From contig CABRGT010000070.1 of the NCBI GenBank assembly GCA_902470475.1, positions 1 through 9,938 on the forward strand: DNA of 9,938 bases, given 5' to 3'. Position numbers and translations under genes: made by a program. Of the stretch, positions 1-5,902 are shown piece by piece. The DNA is from an uncultured Porphyromonadaceae bacterium (GTDB taxonomy: Bacteria; Bacteroidota; Bacteroidia; Bacteroidales; Muribaculaceae). The number at the start of each line of letters is the position of its first letter. Within the stretch, counting starts at the first letter, position 1. A model generated the notes under the pieces. The model was not told the DNA's origin and searched no databases. It was given only the letters and a program-made list of their open reading frames with translations.

Positions 1-279
1 GTGGGACCGCGGCCGGAAGTGCGCAAGTATGTCGAGATGTACACAGCGGATCAGATGCGTGTCCTGTCGGTAAGGCCGGGCATAACTTCTCTTGCTTCGA
101 TCCGCTACCGCAATGAAAACGACATTCTTGCCGCCGCCGATGATCCGGACCGCGCCTACATCGAGCAGGTGATGCCCGATAAAATCGCCATAGATCTCGA
201 ATATGTCGGACGTGCATCTCTCTGGAACGATATCTGTCTGATCTTCTCGACATTCAAGGAAATTGTGACGAAAAGATAA
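1..279 (+). CDS. Undecaprenyl-phosphate sugar phosphotransferase, C-terminal part (5' truncated)
   Basis: This is the C-terminal 92 residues of a bacterial sugar transferase (PF02397, WcaJ/WbaP class). These membrane enzymes move a sugar-1-phosphate from a nucleotide sugar to undecaprenyl phosphate and start capsule, exopolysaccharide or O-antigen repeat-unit synthesis. The first residues, VGPRPEV, match the family's VGPRPE signature, so the GTG at base 1 is an internal valine codon and not a start. Further family-typical segments are RPGITSLASIRYRNE and a hydrophobic tail ending in IVTKR and TAA. The membrane anchor and the first part of the catalytic domain lie outside the window, so sugar specificity cannot be judged. 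A strong terminator follows and ugd lies downstream, which fits a polysaccharide locus. Family assignment is secure; the exact substrate is unknown. Confidence 0.88.
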   Translation: MGPRPEVRKYVEMYTADQMRVLSVRPGITSLASIRYRNENDILAAADDPDRAYIEQVMPDKIAIDLEYVGRASLWNDICLIFSTFKEIVTKR

Positions 280-344
280 TCGGGATATACCCATACCTAT
301 CCCTCCCGCAGAAAAGCGATGCGCATCCATCAGCGGGACATCTG

Positions 345-385
345 AAAAATCCGGATTTCGAACAGGGAATCCGGATTTTTCGGTT
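345..385 (+). terminator. Intrinsic terminator after the sugar transferase gene
   Basis: A perfect 13-bp inverted repeat has arms AAAAATCCGGATT (345-357) and AATCCGGATTTTT (368-380) around a 10-base loop. The run of five T at 376-380 ends the second arm. Because the A-tract lies in the first arm, the structure could work on both strands. It separates the sugar transferase transcript from ugd. Confidence 0.85.
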
Positions 386-414
386 GTATGGACCGGATTA
401 TACGAACAAATTTG

Positions 415-422
415 TAAATTTG
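415..422 (+). promoter_or_regulatory. Promoter -7 box for ugd
   Basis: TAAATTTG matches the Bacteroidetes -7 consensus TAnnTTTG. No TTG sits 19-21 bases upstream, so the -33 element is degenerate. Transcription would start near 427 and give a leader of about 45 bases. That leader contains a small hairpin (GGTGC 429-433 with GCACC 441-445) followed by a T run at 450-454. Confidence 0.55.
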
Positions 423-472
423 CACACGGGTGCTGAACCGGCACCGGTATTTTTGACTGAAAGGATTAATCA

Positions 473-1792
473 ATGAACAAAAAGTACAGCATCGCCGTAG
501 CAGGAGCGGGATATGTGGGACTGAGTGTCGCCATGCTGCTTGCGCAGCACTGCCGAGTGACGGCTGTAGATGTGATGCCGGAGAGGGTCGAGATGATCAA
601 CAGGCGCAAATCACCGATACAGGACGAGTATATCGAACGGTATCTTGCCGAGAAGTATCTTGATCTGTCGGCAACCGTCGACGGAGCCGCGGCCTACCGC
701 GACGCCGACTTCGTGGTGATAGCGGCTCCGACAAATTATGACCCGGTAAGGAATTTTTTCGACACACATTGTATCGAGGATGTCATCGACCTGGTGCTGA
801 GCGTGAATCCGAAGGCGGTGATGGTCATCAAATCGACTATCCCGGTAGGATATTGCCGTAGTCTGTATGTGAAGTATGCCGCGCGGGGCGTGAAGGAGTT
901 CAACCTGCTGTTCTTCCCGGAGTTTCTGCGCGAGAGCAAGGCGCTGTACGACAATCTGTATCCGTCGCGCATCATCGCCGGCGTTCCACGAATCATAAAC
1001 CGGACGGAATTCGCCCGGGAGAACGCTGCCATAGAAGCCGTCACCGACGTGGAACGGCTGTCGGATGCCGCACATACGTTCGCCGGACTGCTGCAGCAGG
1101 GCGCGATCAAGGAGGATATCCCTACCCTGTATATGGGCATCAAGGAGGCGGAGGCAGTGAAGCTTTTCGCCAATACATATCTGGCGCTGCGCGTAAGCTA
1201 TTTCAACGAGCTTGACACTTATGCCGAAGTGAAGGGGCTTGACTCGCGCGCCATCATCGAGGGTGTGGGGCTCGACCCTCGCATCGGCAGTCACTATAAC
1301 AATCCCTCGTTCGGCTACGGCGGATACTGCCTGCCGAAGGACACCAAGCAGTTGCTTGCCAATTATGCCGAAGTGCCGCAGAACATGATGTCGGCCATCG
1401 TCGAAAGCAACCGCACGCGCAAGGATTTCATCGCCGACCAGGTGCTGACGCTTGCCGGATGGTACGGTTATAGTTCGAACAACGGTTTCGGCGGCCATGA
1501 GCAGGAGCCTTGCACGATCGGTGTATACCGCCTGACAATGAAATCGAACAGCGACAATTTCCGGCAGTCGTCGATCCAGGGAGTGATGAAGCGCATAAAG
1601 GCCAAGGGCGCGCAAGTGGTCATCTACGAGCCGACGCTGCCCGACGGATCGACATTCTTCGGCAGCCCGGTGGTCAATGATCTGGCGAAGTTCAAGGAAA
1701 TGTCGCGTGCGATCGTAGCTAACCGCTATGACGCGTGCCTCGATGATGTGGCCGACAAGGTATACACGCGCGACCTGTTCCGGCGCGACTGA
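473..1792 (+). CDS. ugd: UDP-glucose 6-dehydrogenase
   Basis: This enzyme oxidises UDP-glucose to UDP-glucuronate with two NAD+ in the cytoplasm and supplies uronic-acid precursors for surface polysaccharides. The 439-residue product has all three domains of the UDP-glucose/GDP-mannose dehydrogenase family. The N-terminal Rossmann domain carries the NAD-binding motif GAGYVG (residues 11-16). The central helical domain has EAVKLFANTYLALRVSYFNE, with conserved Lys230 and Asn234. The active-site motif GYGGYCLPKD places the catalytic thiol at Cys286. The C-terminal UDP-binding domain runs from about residue 335 to the end. It is longer than the roughly 390 residues of E. coli Ugd, mainly through extra sequence near residues 325-350 (SSNNGFGGHEQEP). 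The ATG at 473 directly precedes the Rossmann strand, so the start is firm; there is no Shine-Dalgarno sequence. A UDP-ManNAc dehydrogenase is the main alternative, but the NTYLALRVSYFNELDTYAE segment favours Ugd. It has its own -7 box and lies beside a sugar transferase. Confidence 0.92.
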   Translation: MNKKYSIAVAGAGYVGLSVAMLLAQHCRVTAVDVMPERVEMINRRKSPIQDEYIERYLAEKYLDLSATVDGAAAYRDADFVVIAAPTNYDPVRNFFDTHCIEDVIDLVLSVNPKAVMVIKSTIPVGYCRSLYVKYAARGVKEFNLLFFPEFLRESKALYDNLYPSRIIAGVPRIINRTEFARENAAIEAVTDVERLSDAAHTFAGLLQQGAIKEDIPTLYMGIKEAEAVKLFANTYLALRVSYFNELDTYAEVKGLDSRAIIEGVGLDPRIGSHYNNPSFGYGGYCLPKDTKQLLANYAEVPQNMMSAIVESNRTRKDFIADQVLTLAGWYGYSSNNGFGGHEQEPCTIGVYRLTMKSNSDNFRQSSIQGVMKRIKAKGAQVVIYEPTLPDGSTFFGSPVVNDLAKFKEMSRAIVANRYDACLDDVADKVYTRDLFRRD

Positions 1793-1833
1793 GTCAGCAA
1801 ACAGCTGCTCCCTGAGCGTGTGGCGTCAGGGCC

Positions 1834-1857
1834 CGGCGAATCCGCCGCCATTCTTTT
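1834..1857 (+). terminator. Candidate terminator of ugd in a convergent junction
   Basis: CGGCG (1834-1838) pairs with CGCCG (1843-1847) around AATC and is followed by a T-rich ATTCTTTT. A second inverted repeat just upstream, CCCTGA (1810-1815) with TCAGGG (1826-1831), could add to it. The stem is short. On the minus strand no T run follows, so it would serve ugd rather than the convergent gene. Confidence 0.4.
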
Positions 1858-2464
1858 ACGGAAGCTGGAACTCGAAACCGAGACGCGCCGTGAATTTGGC
1901 GAAATGACCCTGATAATGGCCGGCGACGACTGGCATGTATGTGTCGGGGTCGCCAGGAAGCGGCACGTGCTCATACCGGGGCATGCGGCGTCCGAAGAGT
2001 GTTAGGCCGATGCCGAAGTTGACGGCGGTCTTCCGTCCCCAGTTGAAGCGGTAACCTACCACAGGCGAGAAATATATGCCGCCGTGGTCGGCAAGGTTGG
2101 CGCCTAACTGTACGGAAAAATACGGTGTAAAACGCCCCCAGCGGGCATCAATGCGCGATTCGGCGAACAGCGGTACGATGAACCGGGGCTGATTGTCGTT
2201 TGAGCCGTAGCGTTTCCAGTCGAGGTTGATCTGCATGCCGGCGCCGCCGCCCACGTACAGCCAGCCGTTGAGCTGATAGCCATGGCTGGTGGTGAAGCCA
2301 GTGAACACACGTGAATCGCCAGGATCGCCGCCTATGAATCCGATGTCGAGGTCAAGACAATTGTTCCAGTCGATGAACGCCCGGTAGCCGCGTCCGGGCT
2401 GACGCGCAAAAGCAGCCGACGCCGCTGTCAAGGCAATGAGTATGAGGAGAGACAGTCGCTTCAT
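1856..2464 (-). CDS. Small outer-membrane beta-barrel protein, exported
   Basis: The 202-residue product begins with a classic signal peptide, MKRLSLLILIALTAASAAFA, with probable cleavage after Ala20. The mature part is rich in alternating aromatic/glycine strands (for example LNGWLYVGGGAGMQINLDW, RFTPYFSVQLGANL, GIYFSPVVGYRFNWG). It ends in a strand, ARLGFEFQLP, of the kind seen in small porin-like barrels of about eight strands. I do not recognise a specific family or ligand. It lies downstream of the HxlR-type regulator on the same strand, 60 bases away, but has its own consensus promoter. The ATG lies only four bases beyond the -7 box and no other Met fits the signal peptide, so the message may be leaderless. 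A membrane or lipid function is possible but not shown. Confidence 0.75.
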   Translation of the reverse strand: MKRLSLLILIALTAASAAFARQPGRGYRAFIDWNNCLDLDIGFIGGDPGDSRVFTGFTTSHGYQLNGWLYVGGGAGMQINLDWKRYGSNDNQPRFIVPLFAESRIDARWGRFTPYFSVQLGANLADHGGIYFSPVVGYRFNWGRKTAVNFGIGLTLFGRRMPRYEHVPLPGDPDTYMPVVAGHYQGHFAKFTARLGFEFQLP

Positions 2465-2468
2465 GATG

Positions 2469-2499
2469 CAAAGTTATGAAATCGCAGATCCATGACCAA
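2469..2499 (-). promoter_or_regulatory. Promoter of the beta-barrel gene
   Basis: Read on the minus strand, TTG (2499-2497), 20 bases, then TAACTTTG (2476-2469) match TTG-N20-TAnnTTTG. Only CATC separates the box from the ATG at 2464, so transcription should begin at or within a few bases of the start codon. Confidence 0.75.
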
Positions 2500-2524
2500 A
2501 CACATTGGCAGGTATTAACCATTT

Positions 2525-2914
2525 TTATAATGTCGCCTGTATGGCAGTGGATGTATTGTAGGCCTCACGGTGGTTCAGGACGGATTTCATGTTTTTCCGA
2601 GCCCACTCGGTAAGCTGCATTATCAGCGGGACGAGCGAACGGCCTGTATCGGTAAGAGAATATTCGACCTTGGGCGGGACCTGCGGATAGACCTTGCGGG
2701 CGATCAGTCCGTCGGCCTCGAGGGTACGGAGCGTAGCGGAAAGCACTCGCGTGGATATGTCCGGTATCTTGCGTCCGAGTTCATTGAAGCGTATCACCCC
2801 TTCGGAGTCGATAACGAGGAGCACAAGCAGCGACCATTTGTCGCCGAATCGGGCCACTACATTGCGGATAGGGCAGATCTCAATAATTGAATTCTTATCT
2901 TCTGACTTTTTCAT
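2525..2914 (-). CDS. HxlR-family winged-helix transcriptional regulator
   Basis: This 129-residue DNA-binding protein has the HxlR/YodB/HypR layout. The N-terminal signature ICPIRNVVARFGDKWSLLVL (residues 13-32) includes a conserved cysteine at position 14, which in redox-sensing relatives is the electrophile or disulfide sensor. A recognition helix follows (ISTRVLSATLRTLEADGLI, about 53-71), then a wing (RKVYPQVPPKVEYSLTDTG, about 73-91). The helix after it resembles the family's dimerisation helix. Length is typical. The gene is divergent from the SnoaL-cupin operon and shares a 208-base control region with it, the usual arrangement for an HxlR regulator and its target. Response to quinones, aldehydes or oxidants is inferred from the family and from the neighbouring reductases; no ligand is evident from the sequence. 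Confidence 0.9.
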   Translation of the reverse strand: MKKSEDKNSIIEICPIRNVVARFGDKWSLLVLLVIDSEGVIRFNELGRKIPDISTRVLSATLRTLEADGLIARKVYPQVPPKVEYSLTDTGRSLVPLIMQLTEWARKNMKSVLNHREAYNTSTAIQATL

Positions 2915-2934
2915 GTCGCATACACTTTATTCCG

Positions 2935-2965
2935 CAAAGTTACTGACAAAAACGCCAATATACAA
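2935..2965 (-). promoter_or_regulatory. Promoter of the HxlR-type regulator
   Basis: On the minus strand, TTG (2965-2963), 20 bases, then TAACTTTG (2942-2935) is a full match to the Bacteroidetes promoter. It leaves a leader of roughly 15 bases before the ATG at 2914. Confidence 0.75.
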
Positions 2966-2972
2966 TAATATG

Positions 2973-2991
2973 AACTTTTTGAAAAAAAGTT
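2973..2991. promoter_or_regulatory. Candidate operator, 8-bp perfect inverted repeat
   Basis: AACTTTTT (2973-2980) and AAAAAGTT (2984-2991) form a perfect inverted repeat around GAA. It lies eight bases beyond the -33 element of the regulator gene, between the two divergent promoters. The symmetry suits a dimeric winged-helix protein such as the adjacent HxlR-type regulator. Binding is inferred. Confidence 0.4.
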
Positions 2992-3012
2992 ATGCATCCG
3001 CAAGGGGCTGGC

Positions 3013-3040
3013 GATCAGTAAAAGTGATCAAAAGGTTACT
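3013..3040. promoter_or_regulatory. Candidate operator, nested inverted repeats upstream of the SnoaL promoter
   Basis: GATCA (3013-3017) pairs with TGATC (3025-3029) across seven bases. Overlapping it, AGTAA (3017-3021) pairs with TTACT (3036-3040) across 14 bases, and TGATCA (3025-3030) is itself a palindrome. The block ends about 21 bases upstream of the -33 element at 3062, a suitable place for activator or repressor binding. Confidence 0.3.
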
Positions 3041-3061
3041 ATAGGCAGAAAAAGTAAGTTC

Positions 3062-3092
3062 TTGACATGAAGATGATTGTGTCGTAATTTTG
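3062..3092 (+). promoter_or_regulatory. Promoter of the SnoaL-cupin operon
   Basis: TTG (3062-3064), 20 bases, then TAATTTTG (3085-3092) is a consensus Bacteroidetes promoter. The start site should be near 3097, giving a leader of about 25 bases that includes an unusually good Shine-Dalgarno sequence. Confidence 0.8.
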
Positions 3093-3111
3093 CAACGTCA
3101 AACAAAAAAAC

Positions 3112-3117
3112 AGGAGG
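3112..3117 (+). promoter_or_regulatory. Shine-Dalgarno sequence deciding the SnoaL start
   Basis: AGGAGG lies five bases before the ATG at 3123. Such strong sites are rare in Bacteroidetes. It also rules out the in-frame ATG at 3090, which falls inside the promoter's -7 box. Confidence 0.7.
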
Positions 3118-3122
3118 CTATT

Positions 3123-3548
3123 ATGGAAGATAATTGCAATGCACGCATAATGGAAAAATTCATCCATTACATCAATACCGGAGATCCGGACCTCGGCCGG
3201 TCGGTTATTTCACCGGACGTTGTGTTCTGTGCTCCGACGTCGCCTGTGCCGATGCGGGGCCTGCAGGGATATGAGGCCGTTCTGGAAATGATGCGCGGCG
3301 CCATGCCGGATGTACAATGGAAAGCGGAGGAAATTATTGCCGAAAGCAATAAGGCGGCTATACGTTTCACCATGACAGGAACCAACACAGGCCGATTTAT
3401 GGGAATGCCCGCGACTGGAAAGAAGATCAGTGTCTCGGCAATGAACATATATGAATTCAAAGATGGAAAAATTATCCGCGAACACGGGCTTCCGGATCTT
3501 TTCAGCATGTTAATACAACTGGGTGTGCTGCCTATACCAAAACAATAA
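3123..3548 (+). CDS. SnoaL-like (NTF2-fold) ester cyclase/isomerase-family protein
   Basis: The 141-residue product has the alpha+beta cone layout of the SnoaL/NTF2-like superfamily. An N-terminal helix (residues 5-20) carries a YINTGDPD turn. Next come the DVVFCAPT strand and the MRGLQGYEAVLEMMRGAMPD segment (44-63), which matches the family's Gxxgfxxxxxxxxxa.PD pattern. Strands IRFTMTGTNTGRFMGMPATGKKISVSAMNIYEFKDGKIIREHG (80-122) follow. The end, LFSMLIQLGVLP, resembles the C-terminus common in ester-cyclase homologues. The family includes polyketide cyclases and many small-molecule binding or detoxifying proteins, so the reaction here is open. No signal peptide is present. It is followed after 17 bases by the cupin gene, and its promoter faces that of the HxlR-type regulator, which probably controls it. 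Confidence 0.82.
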   Translation: MEDNCNARIMEKFIHYINTGDPDLGRSVISPDVVFCAPTSPVPMRGLQGYEAVLEMMRGAMPDVQWKAEEIIAESNKAAIRFTMTGTNTGRFMGMPATGKKISVSAMNIYEFKDGKIIREHGLPDLFSMLIQLGVLPIPKQ

Positions 3549-3565
3549 CTACAAGAATAACAATT

Positions 3566-4015
3566 ATGAAACAGATTCAGAAACTCTCGGACGGCGCGAA
3601 CTACAGCGCCGCCAACTTCGGCCGTCTCGCCGATATAAAGGACTACGTACTCGAACTCGGACCGGAAATCAGAATTCCCGGCAAGGTTTTCGGCGGAGCG
3701 GCCGTAGGCGCCACAGGCGGTGAATTTTCGCTGCAAGTATTCGCTCCGGGTCAGGAGACAGGTTTCCTGCATACCCACAAGCAACATGAGGAACTTTACT
3801 TTTTTCTCTCGGGCAAAGGCGAGTTTCAGGTCGACGGCACGGTCTTCCCGGTAGAGGAAGGCAGCGTAGTGCGCGTAGCCCCCGACGGCAGGCGCTCGGT
3901 TCGCAACAACGGTACCTCTCCGCTCGTGATGCTCTGTGTGCAATACCGCGGCAATACATTCACAACTGACGACGCAGCCGACGGCAACATCCTCGCCGAC
4001 GCCGTGAAGTGGTAA
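3566..4015 (+). CDS. Single-domain cupin protein
   Basis: This is a 149-residue cytoplasmic protein with one cupin barrel (about residues 52-127). Cupin motif 1 is intact: GFLHTHKQHEELYFFLSG gives metal ligands His69, His71 and Glu75 or Glu76 with the closing Gly83. In motif 2 (EEGSVVRVAPDGRRSVRNNG) the PxG is at 106-108. The usual fourth ligand, a histidine three residues after the glycine, is Ser111 in an RSVRN variant, so metal binding may rest on three ligands. Such proteins act as dioxygenases, isomerases or small-molecule binders; the substrate cannot be told. It is translationally close to the SnoaL-like gene (17-base gap) and precedes a strong terminator, so the two form an operon. 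Confidence in the fold is high and in the reaction low. Confidence 0.85.
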   Translation: MKQIQKLSDGANYSAANFGRLADIKDYVLELGPEIRIPGKVFGGAAVGATGGEFSLQVFAPGQETGFLHTHKQHEELYFFLSGKGEFQVDGTVFPVEEGSVVRVAPDGRRSVRNNGTSPLVMLCVQYRGNTFTTDDAADGNILADAVKW

Positions 4016-4040
4016 GCCAGGAGCCAACTGACAGATAACG

Positions 4041-4073
4041 AAGCCGCGCTGCAAATTCAGTGCGGCTTTCTTT
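4041..4073 (+). terminator. Intrinsic terminator of the SnoaL-cupin operon
   Basis: AAGCCGC (4041-4047) pairs with GCGGCTT (4062-4068). The stem continues inward through a G-T pair and CTG/CAG, giving 11 pairs around the loop CAAATT. TTTCTTT follows. This is a textbook rho-independent terminator 25 bases after the cupin stop codon. Confidence 0.9.
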
Positions 4074-4106
4074 GCCACCGAACCATCACATTTCCAGCAT
4101 CCATAT

Positions 4107-4226
4107 ATGACAAAATATTTCGCTATACCGTTCGTTTCATTATTTCCCTTAATTGTCGTCGCACAAAATGCCGAGGTTGATTCCATCGGGAATCCTACAA
4201 TAGATTCCATTAAATATGATTTATAG
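4107..4226 (+). pseudogene. 39-codon signal-peptide-like ORF, probably a gene remnant
   Basis: In the 332-base gap between the cupin and reductase genes, a small ORF starts with ATG and reads MTKYFAIPFVSLFPLIVVAQ, followed by a polar stretch with two DSI units and a TAG stop. The opening looks like a signal peptide with cleavage after Ala19. The sequence is clearly more AT-rich than the flanking genes. No Bacteroidetes promoter lies upstream, and a terminator stands just before it. It may be the surviving 5' end of a lost exported protein or a short secreted peptide. The former seems likelier, but neither is proven. Confidence 0.3.
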
Positions 4227-4237
4227 CGACAGACTCC

Positions 4238-4270
4238 GGCGCGGTCCGGTATCTTCCTCATTGCCGCGCC
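4238..4270. repeat. 7-bp GC inverted repeat
   Basis: GGCGCGG (4238-4244) and CCGCGCC (4264-4270) form a perfect inverted repeat with a 19-base loop. No T run follows on the plus strand, so terminator activity is doubtful. It lies just after the small remnant ORF and about 57 bases before the next -7 box. Confidence 0.35.
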
Positions 4271-4326
4271 GTAATTATGGTATGAAAAAGGGGAATTTGT
4301 ACAAGCGATGAAACTGGATTTTTTGC

Positions 4327-4334
4327 TATTTTTG
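4327..4334 (+). promoter_or_regulatory. Promoter -7 box of the reductase operon
   Basis: TATTTTTG matches TAnnTTTG. No TTG lies at the expected 20-base spacing; the nearest is 27 bases upstream (4297-4299). The leader before the ATG at 4348 would be only about ten bases. The weak -33 element suggests activator dependence. Confidence 0.5.
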
Positions 4335-4347
4335 CGTTATAAATTAT

Positions 4348-5037
4348 ATGGCTATGGAAAGACCTCATATTATATGCCACATGGTCGAGTCGATCGACGG
4401 CCGCATAGACTGCGGCATGGTCGACAAAATCAGCGGCGATGAATACTACACCACGCTTGAAGCGCTGCACTGTCCGGCATCGATCGAAGGGCGCGTGACA
4501 ATGGAACATTATTATGCACAGCCGGGGCGGTTTGCCGCCAAGGACATCACGCCTGCCGGCAGGCCGTCGGTAAACAAGGCGACGGACCGGCACGACTTCC
4601 ACATCTGCCCGGATACCAACGGTTCGCTGCTGTGGGAAAACGGAACAATGGACGACGGTCGGCCACTGCTTGTCCTGACGTCGGAAAATGCCACGGAAGA
4701 GTACCTTGAGTATCTGAAAGGCAAAGATATCTCTTATATCGCCGTCGGAAAAGACGCCATTGATCTGCCCGAAGCCATGAATGTGCTTCGCCGGGAATTC
4801 GGAGTCGAACGGCTCGCTGTACTCGGAGGCGGCCTTATCAACGGCGGCTTCCTGGCCGCAGGGCGGATCGATGAAGTGAGCCTGCTGCTGGCACCCGGCA
4901 TCGACGGCCGTGCGGGCTGGCGCGCGATGTTCGACGGCATCGCCGACCAGACGAAGCAGCCGACAAAACTGGCCATGCAGAGCGTCGAACGCCTCGACAA
5001 CGATGTATTGTGGATAAGATATAACGTAATAAAATAA
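4348..5037 (+). CDS. RibD C-terminal/DHFR-fold NADPH-dependent reductase
   Basis: The 229-residue product is a stand-alone RibD_C (PF01872) domain, the fold shared by dihydrofolate reductase and the riboflavin-pathway reductase. The N-terminal strand and loop are HIICHMVESIDGRID (residues 7-21), typical of the family's substrate-side segment. The NADPH phosphate-binding region is RLAVLGGGLINGGFLAAG (155-172), with the glycine triplet at 160-162. The strand DEVSLLLAPGIDG (175-187) is also conserved. No deaminase domain is attached, so it is unlikely to be the full RibD of riboflavin synthesis; paralogues of this kind reduce assorted carbonyl or pteridine substrates. A second in-frame ATG lies at 4354, but 4348 is kept because it is nearest the -7 box. 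It is the first gene of an apparent operon and is separated by five bases from the aldo/keto reductase. Confidence 0.85.
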   Translation: MAMERPHIICHMVESIDGRIDCGMVDKISGDEYYTTLEALHCPASIEGRVTMEHYYAQPGRFAAKDITPAGRPSVNKATDRHDFHICPDTNGSLLWENGTMDDGRPLLVLTSENATEEYLEYLKGKDISYIAVGKDAIDLPEAMNVLRREFGVERLAVLGGGLINGGFLAAGRIDEVSLLLAPGIDGRAGWRAMFDGIADQTKQPTKLAMQSVERLDNDVLWIRYNVIK

Positions 5038-5042
5038 GTGAT

Positions 5043-5882
5043 ATGAACAAGATAACTCTCTGCAACGGCGTCGAAATGCCTCAGGAAGGCTACGGCGTGT
5101 ATCAGGTTGATCCCGCCGAATGCGAGCGCTGCGTCAGCGACGCGCTCCGCGTGGGCTATCGCCTGATCGACACTGCGCAGGCCTATAACAACGAAGAGGG
5201 AGTCGGCGCCGCCCTGGCAAAAAGTGGCCTGAAGCGCGACGAAGTGTTCCTCGTAAGCAAAATCTGGATTTCCAACTACGGCTACGACCGGGCCCGGGCA
5301 TCCATCGACGAGAGTCTGCGCCGCCTCGGCACTGACCATATAGATCTGATGCTGCTTCATCAGCCGTTCTGCGACCGCTACGGAGCCTACCGTGCCCTGG
5401 AGGCCGCCTACAAGGAAGGTAAACTGCGCGCCATAGGTGTGAGCAACTTCTATCCCGACCATTTTATCGACCTTGCCAGCAACGTCGAGATACCGCCGAT
5501 GGTCAACCAGATTGAGACGCACGTCTTCAATCAGCAGACCGTCGCACAGAAGTATATGGAGGAGTTCGGCTGCCGCATCATGTCGTGGGGACCGCTTGCC
5601 GAGGGCCGCAACAACTTCTTCACCAATCCGGTGATGGAAACCATCGGAAAGAAATACGGCAAGAGCGTGGCCCAGGTAGCCCTGCGCTGGCTCATCCAGC
5701 GAGGGGTAATCATAATCCCGAAGTCGGTACATGTCGAACGCATGCAACAGAATCTCGACATCTACGACTTCACGCTCAGTGACAATGACATGGCCCGGAT
5801 CGCCGCACTCGACACCGGCAAGAGCCTTTTCTTCGACCACCACGACCCCGAAGTAGTGAAAATGTTCATGGGCTGGCGGTAG
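5043..5882 (+). CDS. Aldo/keto reductase
   Basis: This is a 279-residue cytoplasmic (beta/alpha)8 NADPH-dependent oxidoreductase that reduces aldehydes and ketones to alcohols. It is close to the 2,5-diketo-gluconate reductase/YtbE-type class. The complete catalytic tetrad is present: Asp43 and Tyr48 in LIDTAQAYNNEEGVG, Lys73 in FLVSKIW, and His106 in LMLLHQP. AKR signatures GVSNF (132-136) and the cofactor-binding IPKSVHVERMQQNL (225-238) are also intact, and length is normal. It starts five bases after the RibD-C gene, so the two are probably co-translated. The physiological substrate is unknown; aldehyde detoxification or sugar-derivative metabolism are both open. The stop codon TAG lies inside a perfect 17-base palindrome. 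Confidence 0.93.
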   Translation: MNKITLCNGVEMPQEGYGVYQVDPAECERCVSDALRVGYRLIDTAQAYNNEEGVGAALAKSGLKRDEVFLVSKIWISNYGYDRARASIDESLRRLGTDHIDLMLLHQPFCDRYGAYRALEAAYKEGKLRAIGVSNFYPDHFIDLASNVEIPPMVNQIETHVFNQQTVAQKYMEEFGCRIMSWGPLAEGRNNFFTNPVMETIGKKYGKSVAQVALRWLIQRGVIIIPKSVHVERMQQNLDIYDFTLSDNDMARIAALDTGKSLFFDHHDPEVVKMFMGWR

Positions 5883-5894
5883 GCCCGGCCTACC
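5878..5894. repeat. Perfect 17-base palindrome across the AKR stop codon
   Basis: GGTAGGCC (5878-5885) and GGCCTACC (5887-5894) are perfect inverted arms around a single C. The element contains the TAG stop of the aldo/keto reductase and ends eight bases before the ATG of the next gene. In RNA it could fold as a six-pair stem with a five-base loop; in DNA it is a symmetric site suited to a dimer. Confidence 0.6.
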
Positions 5895-5902
5895 ATGCAC
5901 AT

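Noticed and set aside
611..1615. Long minus-strand open frame (334 codons) antisense to ugd
   Set aside because: The plus strand encodes a full dehydrogenase with all motifs. The antisense frame has no domain-like pattern and arises from GC-rich codon use.
1820..2005. Small plus-strand frame overlapping the beta-barrel gene
   Set aside because: It is antisense to a gene with a signal peptide and consensus promoter, and has no features of its own.
3090..3122. In-frame upstream ATG for the SnoaL-like protein
   Set aside because: It falls within the -7 box TAATTTTG, upstream of the predicted transcription start; the ATG at 3123 has an ideal AGGAGG.
3167..4261. Minus-strand open frame of 364 codons opposite the SnoaL and cupin genes
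   Set aside because: It crosses two well-supported plus-strand genes and an intrinsic terminator, and has a Cys- and Arg-rich composition without recognisable motifs.
4734..5900. Minus-strand open frame of 388 codons opposite the reductase operon
   Set aside because: It is antisense to the aldo/keto reductase and RibD-C genes, whose catalytic motifs are intact; it has no promoter and no family signature.
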